Part shown: piece by piece, positions 25,636 to 34,838 of the stretch
Layout: each line of letters opens with the position of its first letter
Numbering within the stretch: the first letter of the stretch is position 1
Origin: Streptomyces sp. DH-12
Lineage (GTDB): Bacteria > Actinomycetota > Actinomycetes > Streptomycetales > Streptomycetaceae
NCBI RefSeq assembly: GCF_002899455.1
Contig: NZ_PPFB01000001.1
Coordinates: 682,001-746,000 of the forward strand
Length of the DNA stretch: 64,000 nucleotides
Direction: 5' to 3'
Notes under the pieces: model-generated
Seen by the model: only the letters and a program-made list of their open reading frames with translations
What the model was told of the DNA's origin: nothing
Database searches by the model: none
Position numbers and translations under genes: made by a program

Positions 25636-26841
25636 ATGACTCCTCGGCACCAGCGCGCCCTCGGCCGGCGCAAGCTCCTCCTCACCCTCGGCGGGGCCGC
25701 CGTGGCCCTGCCCGCCGCCGCGGTGATCGCCCCCCACGCCCTCGCCGACCAGTCCGGTGAGCGCCGGTCCGGCACGAAGGCGGCCGCCTCGCTGCCGCTG
25801 ACGATCGTCAACGACAGCGGCTCCTTCGACAACGCCTCGGTGCACCTGTACGTCGTGGGCAACGCCGACGGCCGCCAGGTCCGGCTCACCCCTGACGGGA
25901 CCCTCGCCCCGATCGACCTCGCCGACAACGGCCCGGACGGCTTCACCGACTACGCCATCAGCCTGTCCGGCGCCGAGACGACGCTGTCACTGCCGCACAT
26001 GTCCGGCCGCATCTACGTCGCGCTCGGCGAGAAGCTGAGGTTCAAGGCCGTCGCGGACGGCAACGGCGCGCCCGCGCTGCAGTACCCGGCCGGGTGGGTC
26101 TCCTCGGACCCCAACTACGGCGTGCTGCACGACTGCGCCGAGTTCACGTACAACTCCGCCGGGCTGTTCTGCAACACGACCATGGTCGACATGTTCAGCG
26201 TGCCGCTGAGCATCCGGCTCACCGGCGCCGAGGACCAGACCACCGGCACGGTCCGCCCCGGGGGCCGCGCGGCCGCGTTCGCCGCCGTCCGGGAGACGGA
26301 GGCGTTCTCGCGGCTGGTGGTGGACGACACCCGGATCATCGCGCCCGGTCACGGCCTGGACGCGGGGCTGTTCGCCGAGGACTACTTCGCCCCGTACATC
26401 GACGAGGTGTGGAGCACCTACACCGGCCGGGACCTGAGGGTCACCACCAACGCCGGCACCTTCACCGGCCGGGTGCGCGGGGACCGGTTCACCTTCGACG
26501 GGCCCGCCCAGGTCGCGTTCGACAAGCCGTCCACCCGCGACGTGCTGTTCTGCGACGGCGCCCTGGCCGCGCCGAACGACGGCACCACGGGCCCGGTCGC
26601 CGCGGTCCTGGGCGCGGGTTTCAACCGCTCGACGCTGCTCAGCCACCCCGAGCAGCCGACCACCGACCCCGCGGAGTTCTACCTGACCGAACTGACCAAC
26701 CACTATTCCAAGGTCATGCACACAGTCACCGAGGACGGCCGGGCGTACGGGTTCGCCTTCGACGACGTGGCGGACTTCGCCTCGTACATCCAGGACACGG
26801 CCCCGGCCGCCCTGCGGCTGACGCTCACGCCCTTCGAGTGA
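25636..26841 (+). CDS. Secreted GH64 beta-1,3-glucanase
   Basis: 401 aa. Tat-type signal with RRK (11-13), a hydrophobic stretch and a cleavage-like ALA before Asp38. The mature part is a GH64 laminaripentaose-producing beta-1,3-glucanase. CAEFTYNSAGLF...VDMFSVPLSI keeps Glu169 and Asp185, 16 residues apart, as are catalytic Glu154 and Asp170 of the S. matensis enzyme. No carbohydrate-binding module is fused. ATG 25636 follows CTGGAG at a normal distance. It probably degrades fungal or algal beta-1,3-glucan outside the cell. Confidence 0.93.
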   Translation: MTPRHQRALGRRKLLLTLGGAAVALPAAAVIAPHALADQSGERRSGTKAAASLPLTIVNDSGSFDNASVHLYVVGNADGRQVRLTPDGTLAPIDLADNGPDGFTDYAISLSGAETTLSLPHMSGRIYVALGEKLRFKAVADGNGAPALQYPAGWVSSDPNYGVLHDCAEFTYNSAGLFCNTTMVDMFSVPLSIRLTGAEDQTTGTVRPGGRAAAFAAVRETEAFSRLVVDDTRIIAPGHGLDAGLFAEDYFAPYIDEVWSTYTGRDLRVTTNAGTFTGRVRGDRFTFDGPAQVAFDKPSTRDVLFCDGALAAPNDGTTGPVAAVLGAGFNRSTLLSHPEQPTTDPAEFYLTELTNHYSKVMHTVTEDGRAYGFAFDDVADFASYIQDTAPAALRLTLTPFE

Positions 26842-26990
26842 GCGGGAGCAGGTTTCCCGGGGGCCCGGCACGGTACCCCGGCATGCACGGGGAGGCCCCG
26901 CGACCCGGGGGCCGCCGCAGGCGCTCCACGGCGGGCGTCACGGCGCTCCGGGTGCACGGCGGGCCTCCGCGGTGAAGGCTGGATACGGGA

Positions 26991-27009
26991 CCCGGCGCCA
27001 GGCGCCGGG
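26991..27009. terminator. Short perfect hairpin
   Basis: CCCGGCGCC (26991-26999) and GGCGCCGGG (27001-27009) flank one base, giving in practice a 7-bp stem with a small loop. It lies between the glucanase and the small gene at 27044, either as a terminator of the first or in the leader of the second. Confidence 0.4.
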
Positions 27010-27043
27010 CCGTACCAGTGATCCGGACCCGAGGAGCCCGAAG

Positions 27044-27250
27044 ATGTCGACGTCCCAGCCCGACGCGTCCCGGCAGAGCGAGGACCGCGTCACCCCGGAC
27101 AGCCTGCTCCACACCCGCACCGGCGGCGAGGTGTCGCCGGAGGACCTGGTTCTCGCCAGCGGCAAGGACCTCACCCCGCAGAACCTCGAGTGGGCCAGGC
27201 GGAAGCTGGCCGAGGAGGGTCCCTCCGCGATGGAGAAGATCCTTCCGTAG
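27044..27250 (+). CDS. Small hypothetical protein
   Basis: 68 aa, soluble and charged: a polar N-terminus with DRVTPDSLLHTRTGGEVSPEDLVLASG, then a helix LTPQNLEWARRKLAEEG. ATG 27044 follows GAGGAG by 7 nt, and a very strong terminator follows, so it is probably a real single-gene unit. No function can be assigned. Confidence 0.72.
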   Translation: MSTSQPDASRQSEDRVTPDSLLHTRTGGEVSPEDLVLASGKDLTPQNLEWARRKLAEEGPSAMEKILP

Positions 27251-27287
27251 TCCCCCCGTCGTCTTCTCCCCGCTCCCTCGGCAGCGG

Positions 27288-27336
27288 GACGCCGTCGGGC
27301 CCGGTGCACAGCGCGTGCACCGGGCCCGACGGCGTC
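27288..27336. terminator. 22-bp-stem bidirectional terminator
   Basis: Two perfect 22-base arms (27288-27309 and 27315-27336) surround the loop AGCGC. The left arm begins GACGCCGTCGGGCCC. It lies between converging genes, 38 nt after one stop and 20 nt from the other. It is the strongest hairpin noticed in the window. Confidence 0.88.
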
Positions 27337-27355
27337 GTACGGCCCTCGTCGCCGC

Positions 27356-27835
27356 CTAGCGGTCCTCGGGCAGCTCGGTCTCGTCCTCCACGACGTGCAT
27401 GGCGGCCTCCTCCGCGCCCGCCGCGCCGCCGTCGATGCCGACGTCGTCGGCGACGGACTCCTTGGTGGTGTCGGGGTGCGCGCCCTCGTCCGGTGCGACC
27501 AGGCGTCCCGCGCGCTCGGCGCCCGCCTCCGGGTCGACCGGTTCGCCCTCGCCGCCCGGCAGGTCGCCCACGCCGTCGCCGGCCGGCGCGGAGGCGTCCG
27601 GCACCTCCTGGGCCAGCCGTTGGTCCAGGCTCTCCCCGTCGTGCTGCTCGGCGGCCGTGATGCCGTGCTTGTTGACGCCCATCGCCTTCTCCGGCGGTGA
27701 GTAGCCCTCGTCGAGCATGTCGTCGTAGTCCCGCTCGTCGAGGGCGTCCTGCATGTCGAGCGGGGCGCCATCCTCCTGCTGCTCGTTGGTCCCGGTGGGC
27801 TGGTAGACGTCGTCCCCCATCGGTTCGGAGCCCAT
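27356..27835 (-). CDS. DUF5709 acidic protein
   Basis: 159 aa, very acidic, with the DUF5709 pattern: LDERDYDDMLDEGYSPPEKAMGVNKHG, ESLDQRLAQEVPD and LVAPDEGAHPDTTKESVADDVGIDGG. It is probably largely disordered. ATG 27835 follows GGGAGG. The family is common in actinobacteria and its function is unknown. Confidence 0.85.
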   Translation of the reverse strand: MGSEPMGDDVYQPTGTNEQQEDGAPLDMQDALDERDYDDMLDEGYSPPEKAMGVNKHGITAAEQHDGESLDQRLAQEVPDASAPAGDGVGDLPGGEGEPVDPEAGAERAGRLVAPDEGAHPDTTKESVADDVGIDGGAAGAEEAAMHVVEDETELPEDR

Positions 27836-27951
27836 GGCGTCCTCCCTGTCGCGCTGCGTCGGCTCGTGCCGTCTCGGATGTCAGATCCGCGTTTCCCGTC
27901 AGCCGGTCTCTAACCCCGTGAGCCGCCCCACCTGCGGAAAACCGGTGGATC

Positions 27952-29445
27952 TCACTCCCGTGGCGCGTCCGGACCCGGCGCGACGCGGATGTCGTAGTCC
28001 TCGATCCGGTGGACGGGCCAGGTCCGCGCGTAGGCGTGGGGCCTGCTGCCGGCGCGGGTGATCTCGGCGACCGGGACGCGCTCGGCGGTGCGCCGGATGT
28101 CCGCGGCCGTCATGTTCTCGTTGTTCCCGGCCGTCGCGCCGGAGGAGCAGCCCGTGTAGTAGCCGATGGGGATGGACTCGTGGCCGGTGACCAGACAGGG
28201 CGGGCTGACGCCGAGCCGGTGCAGTCCCTCCGCGGTGCGGGCCCACTCCTCGCGGCCGGCGGCGGAGCGGTTCGCCGTGTGCACCAGCACGGTCAGCTGC
28301 ACCACCAGGTGGCCCGCGAGGCCCAGCGCGACCACCGCCCGGACGGCCGGCCGCCAGCGCCCGCGCACCGCCGTGACCAGGTACCACAGGGCGTCGGCGA
28401 CGGGGAGGGCGAGCAGCGCGTAGGCGGGCTGGAGGAAGCGCGGCGCCGCGTACTCGATGGTGAACAGGTACGGCAGCGCGGCGGTGGCGGCGCAGGCCAG
28501 CGGCACCACGGTGCGCAGGGCGCGGCGGGCGCGCACGGCGACGACGAGGCCGAGCACGGCGAGCAGCGGCAGCACGAACCACCACAGGGTGATCACCGGG
28601 TGGGGCATCGATCCGGTGCAGGGGCGGCACAGGGTGCGTCCGCCGAGGCTGCGGAGCTGGTCGTCGACGGCCATGTGCAGGCCGAGTCCGCCCTGGATGC
28701 GGGACGCCTCGGCCAGCCGTTCGCCGAGGCCGCCGAACGACGCGTACGCCTCGATCACCCACGGCACCCCGCCGGCCAGCAGACCGCCGACGAGCGCCGC
28801 CAGGAGGCGCGGGCTGCGGCCCGCCGCCGCGAGGACGAGCAGCGGGATCGAGACGTAGACGGCGTCGGTGGGCCGCATCCACGCCATCAGCGCGGCGCCC
28901 GCCACGACGGCCCACAGGGCGCCCCTGGCAGCGGGGTCCTGGCGGTGGCGCAGGAACGACCCGACGGCGACGAGCGCGCCGACGGCCACCCAGTAGTTGG
29001 GCATGGCCTGGGGGCCGTAGAAGAGGGTCACCCACAGGGAGGCGAAGAAGGCGCCGGCGGTGACCAGGACGCGGGTGGGGAACAGGCCGCGCCAGGCGCG
29101 CAGGGCGAGGTACAGCCCGAGTCCGGAGAGCAGCGCGAGGTAGATCCGCAGCAGCACGGTGGAGTCGGACCAGGACGCGACGGGCGCGACCAGCAGGGAG
29201 ACGCCCCGGGAGCGGGGGGCGCTGAAGAAGGCGGCCGGGTGGTGGGCGGTGACCTGGCTGGTGTAGACGATCTCGTCCCACCCGAGGCCCAGCGTCGGTC
29301 GCACGAGGACGAGTTGGGCCAGGGTGAAGACGGCGGCGAGCACCGCGAACGGCCGTGCGTCGTGGACGGTCCACGAGCCGGCCGGCCGTGACCGCTTCTC
29401 GCTCCGCCGGGTCACGGTCGGCGGGGCTCCGGCGCCGTGGGTCAT
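27952..29445 (-). CDS. Integral membrane glycosyltransferase-like protein (GT39/87-like)
   Basis: 497 aa with about ten hydrophobic helices. LGWDEIVYTSQ soon after the first membrane segment supplies the acidic loop typical of polyprenol-phosphate-sugar-dependent GT-C enzymes. A C-terminal soluble part (LHRLGVSPPCLVTGHESIPIGYYTGC) follows. ATG 29445 follows AAGGA by 6 nt. It lies 170 bp after the GH65 gene on the same strand. Transfer of a lipid-linked sugar outside the membrane is inferred from fold class only. Confidence 0.7.
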   Translation of the reverse strand: MTHGAGAPPTVTRRSEKRSRPAGSWTVHDARPFAVLAAVFTLAQLVLVRPTLGLGWDEIVYTSQVTAHHPAAFFSAPRSRGVSLLVAPVASWSDSTVLLRIYLALLSGLGLYLALRAWRGLFPTRVLVTAGAFFASLWVTLFYGPQAMPNYWVAVGALVAVGSFLRHRQDPAARGALWAVVAGAALMAWMRPTDAVYVSIPLLVLAAAGRSPRLLAALVGGLLAGGVPWVIEAYASFGGLGERLAEASRIQGGLGLHMAVDDQLRSLGGRTLCRPCTGSMPHPVITLWWFVLPLLAVLGLVVAVRARRALRTVVPLACAATAALPYLFTIEYAAPRFLQPAYALLALPVADALWYLVTAVRGRWRPAVRAVVALGLAGHLVVQLTVLVHTANRSAAGREEWARTAEGLHRLGVSPPCLVTGHESIPIGYYTGCSSGATAGNNENMTAADIRRTAERVPVAEITRAGSRPHAYARTWPVHRIEDYDIRVAPGPDAPRE

Positions 29446-29615
29446 CGTCCGTCCTTCGCTGCCGCCGGTCCTGGGTGCCGTCTCCCTCGGGCCGCGGAGG
29501 CCCCTTGCCGTGAGGAACGTGAGGAGGACGGATGGAGGGGAATCATGGCCAAAGCTAACCCGGACCGGTCGGCGGCGCAGGCGGAGAACGGCCGAGGACC
29601 GCCTGAGCGCCCCGG

Positions 29616-31973
29616 TCACCGCGGACGGGGCCGGCGGTGCGCGGGCTGTTCGGGCGACCGCCGCGGGGCGGGCACCGGGACCGGGCCCTCGGCGGGGGCG
29701 TCCACGCCCACGGTCAGCTCCGTGCCGTGGTGACGGAGGGTCAGCGGCGGTCCGGAGCGCAGGCGGTACGTGGCGCGGTCGGCGGTGATCTCCACGCGCA
29801 GGCACCGGCCGCGGTGGACCAGGGTGAAGGCGAGCCGGCGCAGTCCGGGCGGCAGCCGGGGCGTGAAGCGGAGGCCGTCGTCGTCCCAGCGCATGCCGCC
29901 GAACCCGGCGACCAGCGCGGTCCACGCCCCGGCCATGGAAGCGATGTGGAGTCCGTCGCGCGTGTTGTGCTCCAGGTCCGCGAGGTCCATCAGCGCGGCC
30001 TCGGCGGTGTACTCGTACGCCAGGTCCAGGTGTCCGGTGCGGGCGGCCATCACGGCCTGGACGCAGGCGGACAGGGAGGAGTCGCGGACGGTCAGCGGCT
30101 CGTAGTAGGCGAAGTTGCGGGCGATCTGCTCCTCGTCGTGACGCTCCTCGAACCAGTCGGCGCGGGTGTGCATCGCGAGCACCAGGTCGGCCTGTTTGAT
30201 CACCTGTTTGCGGTAGAGGTCGAAGTACGGGAAGTGCAGCATCAGCGGGTACTGGTCGGCGCGGGTGCCGGCGAAGTCCCACCGCTGGTGGCGGGTGAAG
30301 CCCGCGTGCTGCTCGTGCACGCCGAGTTCGTCGTTGTACGGCAGGTGGACCGCCTCGGCGGCGTCCCGCCAGCTCGCGCTCTCCTCCTCGTCGACGTCCA
30401 GCTCGGCCGCCCGGTCGGGGTGGCGTTTGCACACGTCGGCGGCGGCCAGCAGGTTCGCGCGGGCCATGAGGTTGGTGTACGTGTTGTCGTCGGCGACGGC
30501 GCTGTACTCGTCCGGTCCGGTGACCCCGTCGATGTGGAAGACGCCCCGGTCGTCGTGGTGGCCCAGGGAGCGCCACAGCCGGGCGGTCTCCACCAGCAGC
30601 TCCACGCCCGTGTCGCGTTCGAAGCGCTCGTCGCCGGTGGCCTGGACGTAGCGCACGACGGCGTCGGCGATGCCCGCGTTGACGTGGAAGGCGGCGGTGC
30701 CGGCCGGCCAGTACGCGGAGCCCTCCGGTCCCTCGATGGTGCGCCAGGGGAACGCGGCGCCGCGCAGGCCGAGCTGGGCGGCGCGCTCCCGGGCGACGGG
30801 CAGGGTGCTCTGCCGCCAGCGCAGCGCCTCGGCGGCGGCCTGCGGCACCGTGCAGATCAGCAGCGGCAGCACGAACACCTCGGTGTCCCAGAAGGCGTGC
30901 CCGTCGTAGCCGGAGCCGGTGAGGCCCTTGGCGGGTATCGCGCGCCGCTCGGCGCGGGCGCCCGCCTGCAGCACGTGGAACAGGGCGAAGCGCACGGCCT
31001 GCTGGATCTCCTCGTCGCCGTCGACCTCCACGTCGGCGCGGCTCCAGAACGCGTCGAGGTAGTCGCGCTGTTCGTCGAGGAGGCCCTGCCAGCCGCTGTG
31101 CGCGGCGGCCGCCAGCGCCGCCTCCACCTGGTCGCTCATCGCGGGCCGGGAGCGGACGCCGGACCAGCCGTGGGCGACGAACTTCTCCACCCGCAGCCGC
31201 TGTCCCGGCTCCAGGACGGAGGTGACCGTCAGCCGGGCCATGTCGATGTCGCTCTCGCAGTCGGCGGTGGTCCGTTCGGGACCGTCGACGGCGTGGTCGG
31301 CGGCCACGGCGACCCGCAGACCGCTGCGCCGGGTGCGGTGCACCAGCCGCAGCCGGCCGTCCTTGGCGAAGTCCTCCTCGTGCTCCAGCGGGGACCGCAG
31401 CGCGCGGGCGGCGCGCGGGTCGCCGTCCGGGCCGGGCAGGGACTCGTTGGCGACGAGCTCGGACTGCACCACCACCCGGGTGCGGCTGTCGACGGGTTCC
31501 ACCTCGTAGGCGACGGCGGCGACGGCCCGCTGGGTGAGGGACACCAGCCGGGTGGAGCGCACCCGGACGGTGGAACCGGCGGGCGAGGTCCACTCGCAGG
31601 CCCGGGTCAGGACGCCGCGGCGCAGGTCGAGGGTGCGTTCGTGGTGGACGAGCCGGCCGTAGCGCAGGTCGAACGGCTCGTCGTCGACGAGGAGCCGGAG
31701 CACCTTGCCGTTGGTGACGTCGATGACCGTCTGCCCGGACTCGGGATAGCCGTAGCCGGCCTCGGCGTAGGGCAGGGGGTGCAGTTCGTGGACGCCGTTG
31801 AGGTAGGAGCCGGGCATGCCGTGGGGTTCGCCCTCGTCGAGGTTGCCGCGCCAGCCGACGTGGCCGTTGGACAGCGCGAACACCGACTCGCTCTGCGGCA
31901 GCCGCTCCAGGTCCAGACCGCGTTCCCGCACGGTCCAGGGGTCGATGTCGTACCAGCGGCGGGTGCGGGTCAC
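29616..31973 (-). CDS. GH65 trehalose/maltose phosphorylase or hydrolase
   Basis: 785 aa. Beta-sandwich (1-270), then a catalytic (alpha/alpha)6 barrel with [13 protein letters not shown] (360-372), [16 protein letters not shown] (486-501, catalytic acid Glu489) and [12 protein letters not shown]. The start overlaps the upstream HAD gene by 4 nt (GTGA), so the pair is coupled. The HAD partner suits a phosphorylase releasing beta-glucose-1-phosphate for isomerisation. The same domain order is fused in mycobacterial OtsB1-type proteins, where hydrolase activity is possible. The C-terminal 30 residues are Pro/Arg-rich. Confidence 0.88.
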   Translation of the reverse strand: MTRTRRWYDIDPWTVRERGLDLERLPQSESVFALSNGHVGWRGNLDEGEPHGMPGSYLNGVHELHPLPYAEAGYGYPESGQTVIDVTNGKVLRLLVDDEPFDLRYGRLVHHERTLDLRRGVLTRACEWTSPAGSTVRVRSTRLVSLTQRAVAAVAYEVEPVDSRTRVVVQSELVANESLPGPDGDPRAARALRSPLEHEEDFAKDGRLRLVHRTRRSGLRVAVAADHAVDGPERTTADCESDIDMARLTVTSVLEPGQRLRVEKFVAHGWSGVRSRPAMSDQVEAALAAAAHSGWQGLLDEQRDYLDAFWSRADVEVDGDEEIQQAVRFALFHVLQAGARAERRAIPAKGLTGSGYDGHAFWDTEVFVLPLLICTVPQAAAEALRWRQSTLPVARERAAQLGLRGAAFPWRTIEGPEGSAYWPAGTAAFHVNAGIADAVVRYVQATGDERFERDTGVELLVETARLWRSLGHHDDRGVFHIDGVTGPDEYSAVADDNTYTNLMARANLLAAADVCKRHPDRAAELDVDEEESASWRDAAEAVHLPYNDELGVHEQHAGFTRHQRWDFAGTRADQYPLMLHFPYFDLYRKQVIKQADLVLAMHTRADWFEERHDEEQIARNFAYYEPLTVRDSSLSACVQAVMAARTGHLDLAYEYTAEAALMDLADLEHNTRDGLHIASMAGAWTALVAGFGGMRWDDDGLRFTPRLPPGLRRLAFTLVHRGRCLRVEITADRATYRLRSGPPLTLRHHGTELTVGVDAPAEGPVPVPAPRRSPEQPAHRRPRPR

Positions 31974-32707
31974 GCGTCACCCCCGAGCTCGGACAGGTCG
32001 GTGACGACCCGGTCGGCGCCGTGCGCGTACAGGGCGGCGGCCTGTCCGACGCGGTCCACGCCGACGACGAGGCCGAACCGTCCGGCGCGTCCGGCGTCCA
32101 TGCCGGCCAGCGCGTCCTCGAACACCGCGGCCCGCGCGGGCTCCACGCCCAGGTCGCGGGCGGCGGCGAGGAAGGTGTCGGGCGCCGGCTTCCCCGGCAG
32201 GCGCCGCTCGGCGGCGACCACCCCGTCGATCCGCACGTCGAAGAGGTGCTCGGCGTGGACGGAGCGCAGCACGTCCAGGCAGTTGGCGCTGGACGAGACG
32301 ACCGCGGTGCGCAGGCCCCGCGCGCGGACGGCGTGCAGATACGCCAGGGTGCTGTCGTAGGGCTCCACGCCGTCGGTGCGGATCTTCGTGAGCAGCAGCT
32401 CGTTCTTGCGGTTGCCCAGCCCGTGCACGGTGGCGGCGGCCGGCGGGTCGCCGGGGCCGCCCTCGGGCAGCCGGACGCCCCGGGAGGCGAGGAAGGTGCG
32501 CACGCCGTCGGCGCGCGGCCTGCCGTCCACGTAAGCGTCGTAGTCGGCGGCGGTGAAGGGGGCGAAGCCCTCGCCGTCCCGCTCGCGCAGGAAGGCGTCG
32601 AACATCTCCTTCCACGCGGCGGCGTGCACCACGGCCGTCCTGGTGACGACGCCGTCGAGGTCGAAGAGGCACGCCTCGATGCCTTCGGGCAGACCCAGAT
32701 CCGTCAT
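31970..32707 (-). CDS. HAD beta-phosphoglucomutase-like enzyme
   Basis: 245 aa HAD-superfamily protein with a cap domain. Motif I LFDLDGVV (Asp16 nucleophile, Asp18), motif [10 protein letters not shown], Lys in [11 protein letters not shown], and motif [13 protein letters not shown]. The sequence is closest to beta-phosphoglucomutase. It overlaps the GH65 gene by 4 nt, as in disaccharide-phosphorylase operons where beta-G1P is turned into G6P. ATG 32707 has a weak GGGGAA site. It is divergent from the kinase at 32800. Confidence 0.88.
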   Translation of the reverse strand: MTDLGLPEGIEACLFDLDGVVTRTAVVHAAAWKEMFDAFLRERDGEGFAPFTAADYDAYVDGRPRADGVRTFLASRGVRLPEGGPGDPPAAATVHGLGNRKNELLLTKIRTDGVEPYDSTLAYLHAVRARGLRTAVVSSSANCLDVLRSVHAEHLFDVRIDGVVAAERRLPGKPAPDTFLAAARDLGVEPARAAVFEDALAGMDAGRAGRFGLVVGVDRVGQAAALYAHGADRVVTDLSELGGDA

Positions 32708-32799
32708 ACCGTCACCGTTCCCCGGACGGCGCGGAACAGTGAGTGGCGCGGGCCACACGGGTGGCGGGGCCCGGCGTCCCGGGTGACACACTCTGCTGT

Positions 32800-33456
32800 G
32801 TGGCGCTGACCTTCGACGACCTCCTCCGCCGCGCCCGTGCCCTCCCCCGGGGCGGGCGGCGCGCGATCCTCGGCATCGCCGGCAGTCCCGGCGCGGGCAA
32901 GTCCACGCTCGCGCAGCGCCTGGTCGGCGAGTTGAACGGCTCCGGCGAGCCGTGGGTGGCGTACGTCCCCATGGACGGCTTCCACCTCGCCGACGCGGAG
33001 CTGGAGCGGCTGGGCCGCCGGGACCGCAAGGGCGCCCCCGACACCTTCGACGCGGCCGGGTACGCGGCCCTGTTGCGGCGGCTGCGCGAGGCCGACGAGA
33101 ACGACGAGGCCGGCGAGGTGGTGTACGCCCCCTGCTTCGAACGGGAGCTGGAGCAGCCGCTGGCCGGGGCGGTCCCGGTGCCGCCGGCCGCGCGCCTGGT
33201 GGTCACGGAGGGCAACTACCTGCTGCTCGGCACCGGGGCGTGGGCGCGGGTGCGTCCGCTGCTGGACGAGGTGTGGTTCTGCGCGGCGGACGAGGAGCGG
33301 CGGGTGGGCCGGCTGATCGCCCGTCACGAGCGGTTCGGCAAGTCGCACGAGGAGGCGGTCGCCTGGGTGGAGCGCTCCGACGAGCGCAACGCGGAGCTGG
33401 TGGAGGCGACACGGGACCGGGCGGACGTGGTGGTGCCGGTGGAGGAACTGACGTGA
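32800..33456 (+). CDS. P-loop nucleoside/sugar kinase-like protein
   Basis: 218 aa of the uridine-kinase/pantothenate-kinase-like P-loop group. Walker [13 protein letters not shown] (about 24-35), [15 protein letters not shown], and [12 protein letters not shown], with a lid arginine region [12 protein letters not shown]. Similar proteins annotated as nucleoside or fructose kinases phosphorylate small hydroxyl substrates. GTG 32800 is taken because the protein aligns from there; no strong ribosome site is visible. It is 92 bp from the divergent HAD-GH65 operon, so a sugar substrate is plausible. Confidence 0.8.
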   Translation: MALTFDDLLRRARALPRGGRRAILGIAGSPGAGKSTLAQRLVGELNGSGEPWVAYVPMDGFHLADAELERLGRRDRKGAPDTFDAAGYAALLRRLREADENDEAGEVVYAPCFERELEQPLAGAVPVPPAARLVVTEGNYLLLGTGAWARVRPLLDEVWFCAADEERRVGRLIARHERFGKSHEEAVAWVERSDERNAELVEATRDRADVVVPVEELT

Positions 33457-33898
33457 CGTCGGGCCGCGTCCGGCCGCCGGCCGTCCGGGCCGGTGGGCTC
33501 GCGTCCGTGACCGGAGAGGACGGCGCCGCTCGTGGCCCATGCGACGGGGCCACGCCCGCCGGACATGCGTCGGTGTGGGAGCGGGGCGCACGAGGCGTCG
33601 CGCGGCGGTGTGGGGGCGGTGGCCGGTGCCCGTTCCGGTGGTGCTGTCGCCGGGGCGGACGGCCGTGGCGAGGGCGGCGGTCGCCGGTCCGCGTCCGGAG
33701 CCGGGATTCGACGGTGGCCGGACCGCGTCGGGGCGGCGGCCGCGGTACGACCGGACCGCGTCGGGGCGGCGGCCGCGGTACGAGTCGGGCCACGGTCCCT
33801 GGCGGCCGGTGTTCCGGGCCCGCCTGCCGGTGATCGTGCCGACGCCGGGGTTCGGGCCGGCGGTGTGCGCGTTCGCGCGCCCCGGGTCCTCGGCGTGC
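33457..33898. other. Intergenic, low complexity with tandem repeat
   Basis: 442 bases with no recognised gene. They include the 33-bp tandem duplication (33718-33783). On the minus strand, one frame away from the DUF3662 stop, an open reading of Arg/Pro/Gly-rich linker-like sequence continues with two copies of SYRGRRPDAVR. Confidence 0.5.
33718..33783. repeat. Perfect 33-bp tandem duplication
   Basis: Two identical 33-bp units, 33718-33750 and 33751-33783, beginning CCGGACCGCGTCGGGGCGGC. A length divisible by three and perfect identity suggest a recent duplication, in sequence that reads as SYRGRRPDAVR on the minus strand. Confidence 0.85.
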
Positions 33899-34312
33899 TC
33901 AGCCCTCGCCCGGCTGGGCCGCCCGCTGGAAGCCGACCGCGCTCACGTGCTGCATGACCGTGCTCGCCACGCGGTAGCGGCCGTTGGGCACCTCGGCGGA
34001 ACGGCGCACGTGCACGGTGAGCGGGCCCGCCCACTCGTAGCCGTTGCGGGCGGCGTGCCGGGCCAGCCGGTCGGTGAGCACCTGGCCCACGCTGTCGCCG
34101 CGTCGAGACAGCCGCTCGTGCACCGGCTCGGCGAGCTCGACGTCGTAGGCGTTGGGGACCATCACCCGCCCCGCACGGCACACCACGGCGTTGCTGTCGC
34201 ACTCGCGCCGCAGGGCGTCGGCGAGTTCGAGCGGATCACGCCCGAACATCCGCGCCCACAGGGCCTCCCATCGGTTCTCCAGTGCCGTTTCCAGCGCGCT
34301 CAGGGCGCTCAT
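33899..34312 (-). CDS. DUF3662 (FhaA N-terminal-like) protein
   Basis: 137 aa. LSALETALENRWEALWARMFGRDPLELADALRRECDSNAVVCRAGRVMVPNAYDVEL matches DUF3662, the N-terminal domain of mycobacterial FhaA, which is normally followed by a linker and a phosphothreonine-binding FHA domain. No FHA domain is present: a stop follows at residue 138. ATG 34312 has CAGGTGA upstream. It could be a natural single-domain form or a truncated FhaA relative. Confidence 0.83.
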   Translation of the reverse strand: MSALSALETALENRWEALWARMFGRDPLELADALRRECDSNAVVCRAGRVMVPNAYDVELAEPVHERLSRRGDSVGQVLTDRLARHAARNGYEWAGPLTVHVRRSAEVPNGRYRVASTVMQHVSAVGFQRAAQPGEG

Positions 34313-34440
34313 ACTGTCACCTGCCGAAACTCGGTCGCGTCGGGACGGGGCGGGTGGAGCGGCGGTCATGGCGTTCGGACCAGGCCGCAGGGCGGGGCCG
34401 GCCGGTCCCGGCGCCCGCGGCCTGATCCGAGCGGCATGCC

Positions 34441-34602
34441 CTACCGCTCCTCGTAGTCGTCGGGCCGGATCTCGGCCTCCTCCAGCGCCTCGCGCATGGT
34501 CCGGCCGGTGCCGCCCTGCGCCTGCGCGTCATCCTCGCGGTGCTGCTCGAGGACCTCGTCGGTGTCGTGCGTCTTCGGCCGGTTCTCCTCGGGGACGGTC
34601 AT
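34441..34602 (-). CDS. Small charged hypothetical protein
   Basis: 53 aa, highly charged and hydrophilic: ENRPKTHDTDEVLEQHREDDAQ, then GRTMREALEEAEIRPDDYEER. ATG 34602 has GAGGAG about 10 nt upstream. Probably disordered; function unknown. Confidence 0.6.
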   Translation of the reverse strand: MTVPEENRPKTHDTDEVLEQHREDDAQAQGGTGRTMREALEEAEIRPDDYEER

Positions 34603-34838
34603 GTCCGCAGTGCTCCTCGTCTTGCAGGGGGTTGCGATGTCGCTGTGTCGCGGTGCCGCGGTGCAGCGCTGAGTCGGCGGGTTCCCTGAGCGGGCGGGGA
34701 TATCCCCCGCGAAGCCGGAGCGGTCTCCCCCGGACATGGCCGGCCCCGCGCCGTGGCCGGTCCCGGTCGGCGACGGCGCTGGTGGTGCGAGGGGGTGGGC
34801 TATGTTGAACCCTCGTGGGAGACAAGGGAGGCGTACCG

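Noticed and set aside
29545..29733. Plus-strand ATG with a good GGAGGGG site opposite the GH65 3' end
   Set aside because: The product is low complexity after about 20 residues and antisense to a real gene; probably chance, though the first codons are not GC-extreme.
27952..31980. One 1342-codon minus-strand frame spanning two genes
   Set aside because: Only its last 497 codons are the membrane glycosyltransferase-like gene; the rest is a shadow of GH65.
33718..33783. Tandem repeat considered as a CRISPR
   Set aside because: The two 33-bp units are directly adjacent with no spacers, and no cas gene is nearby.
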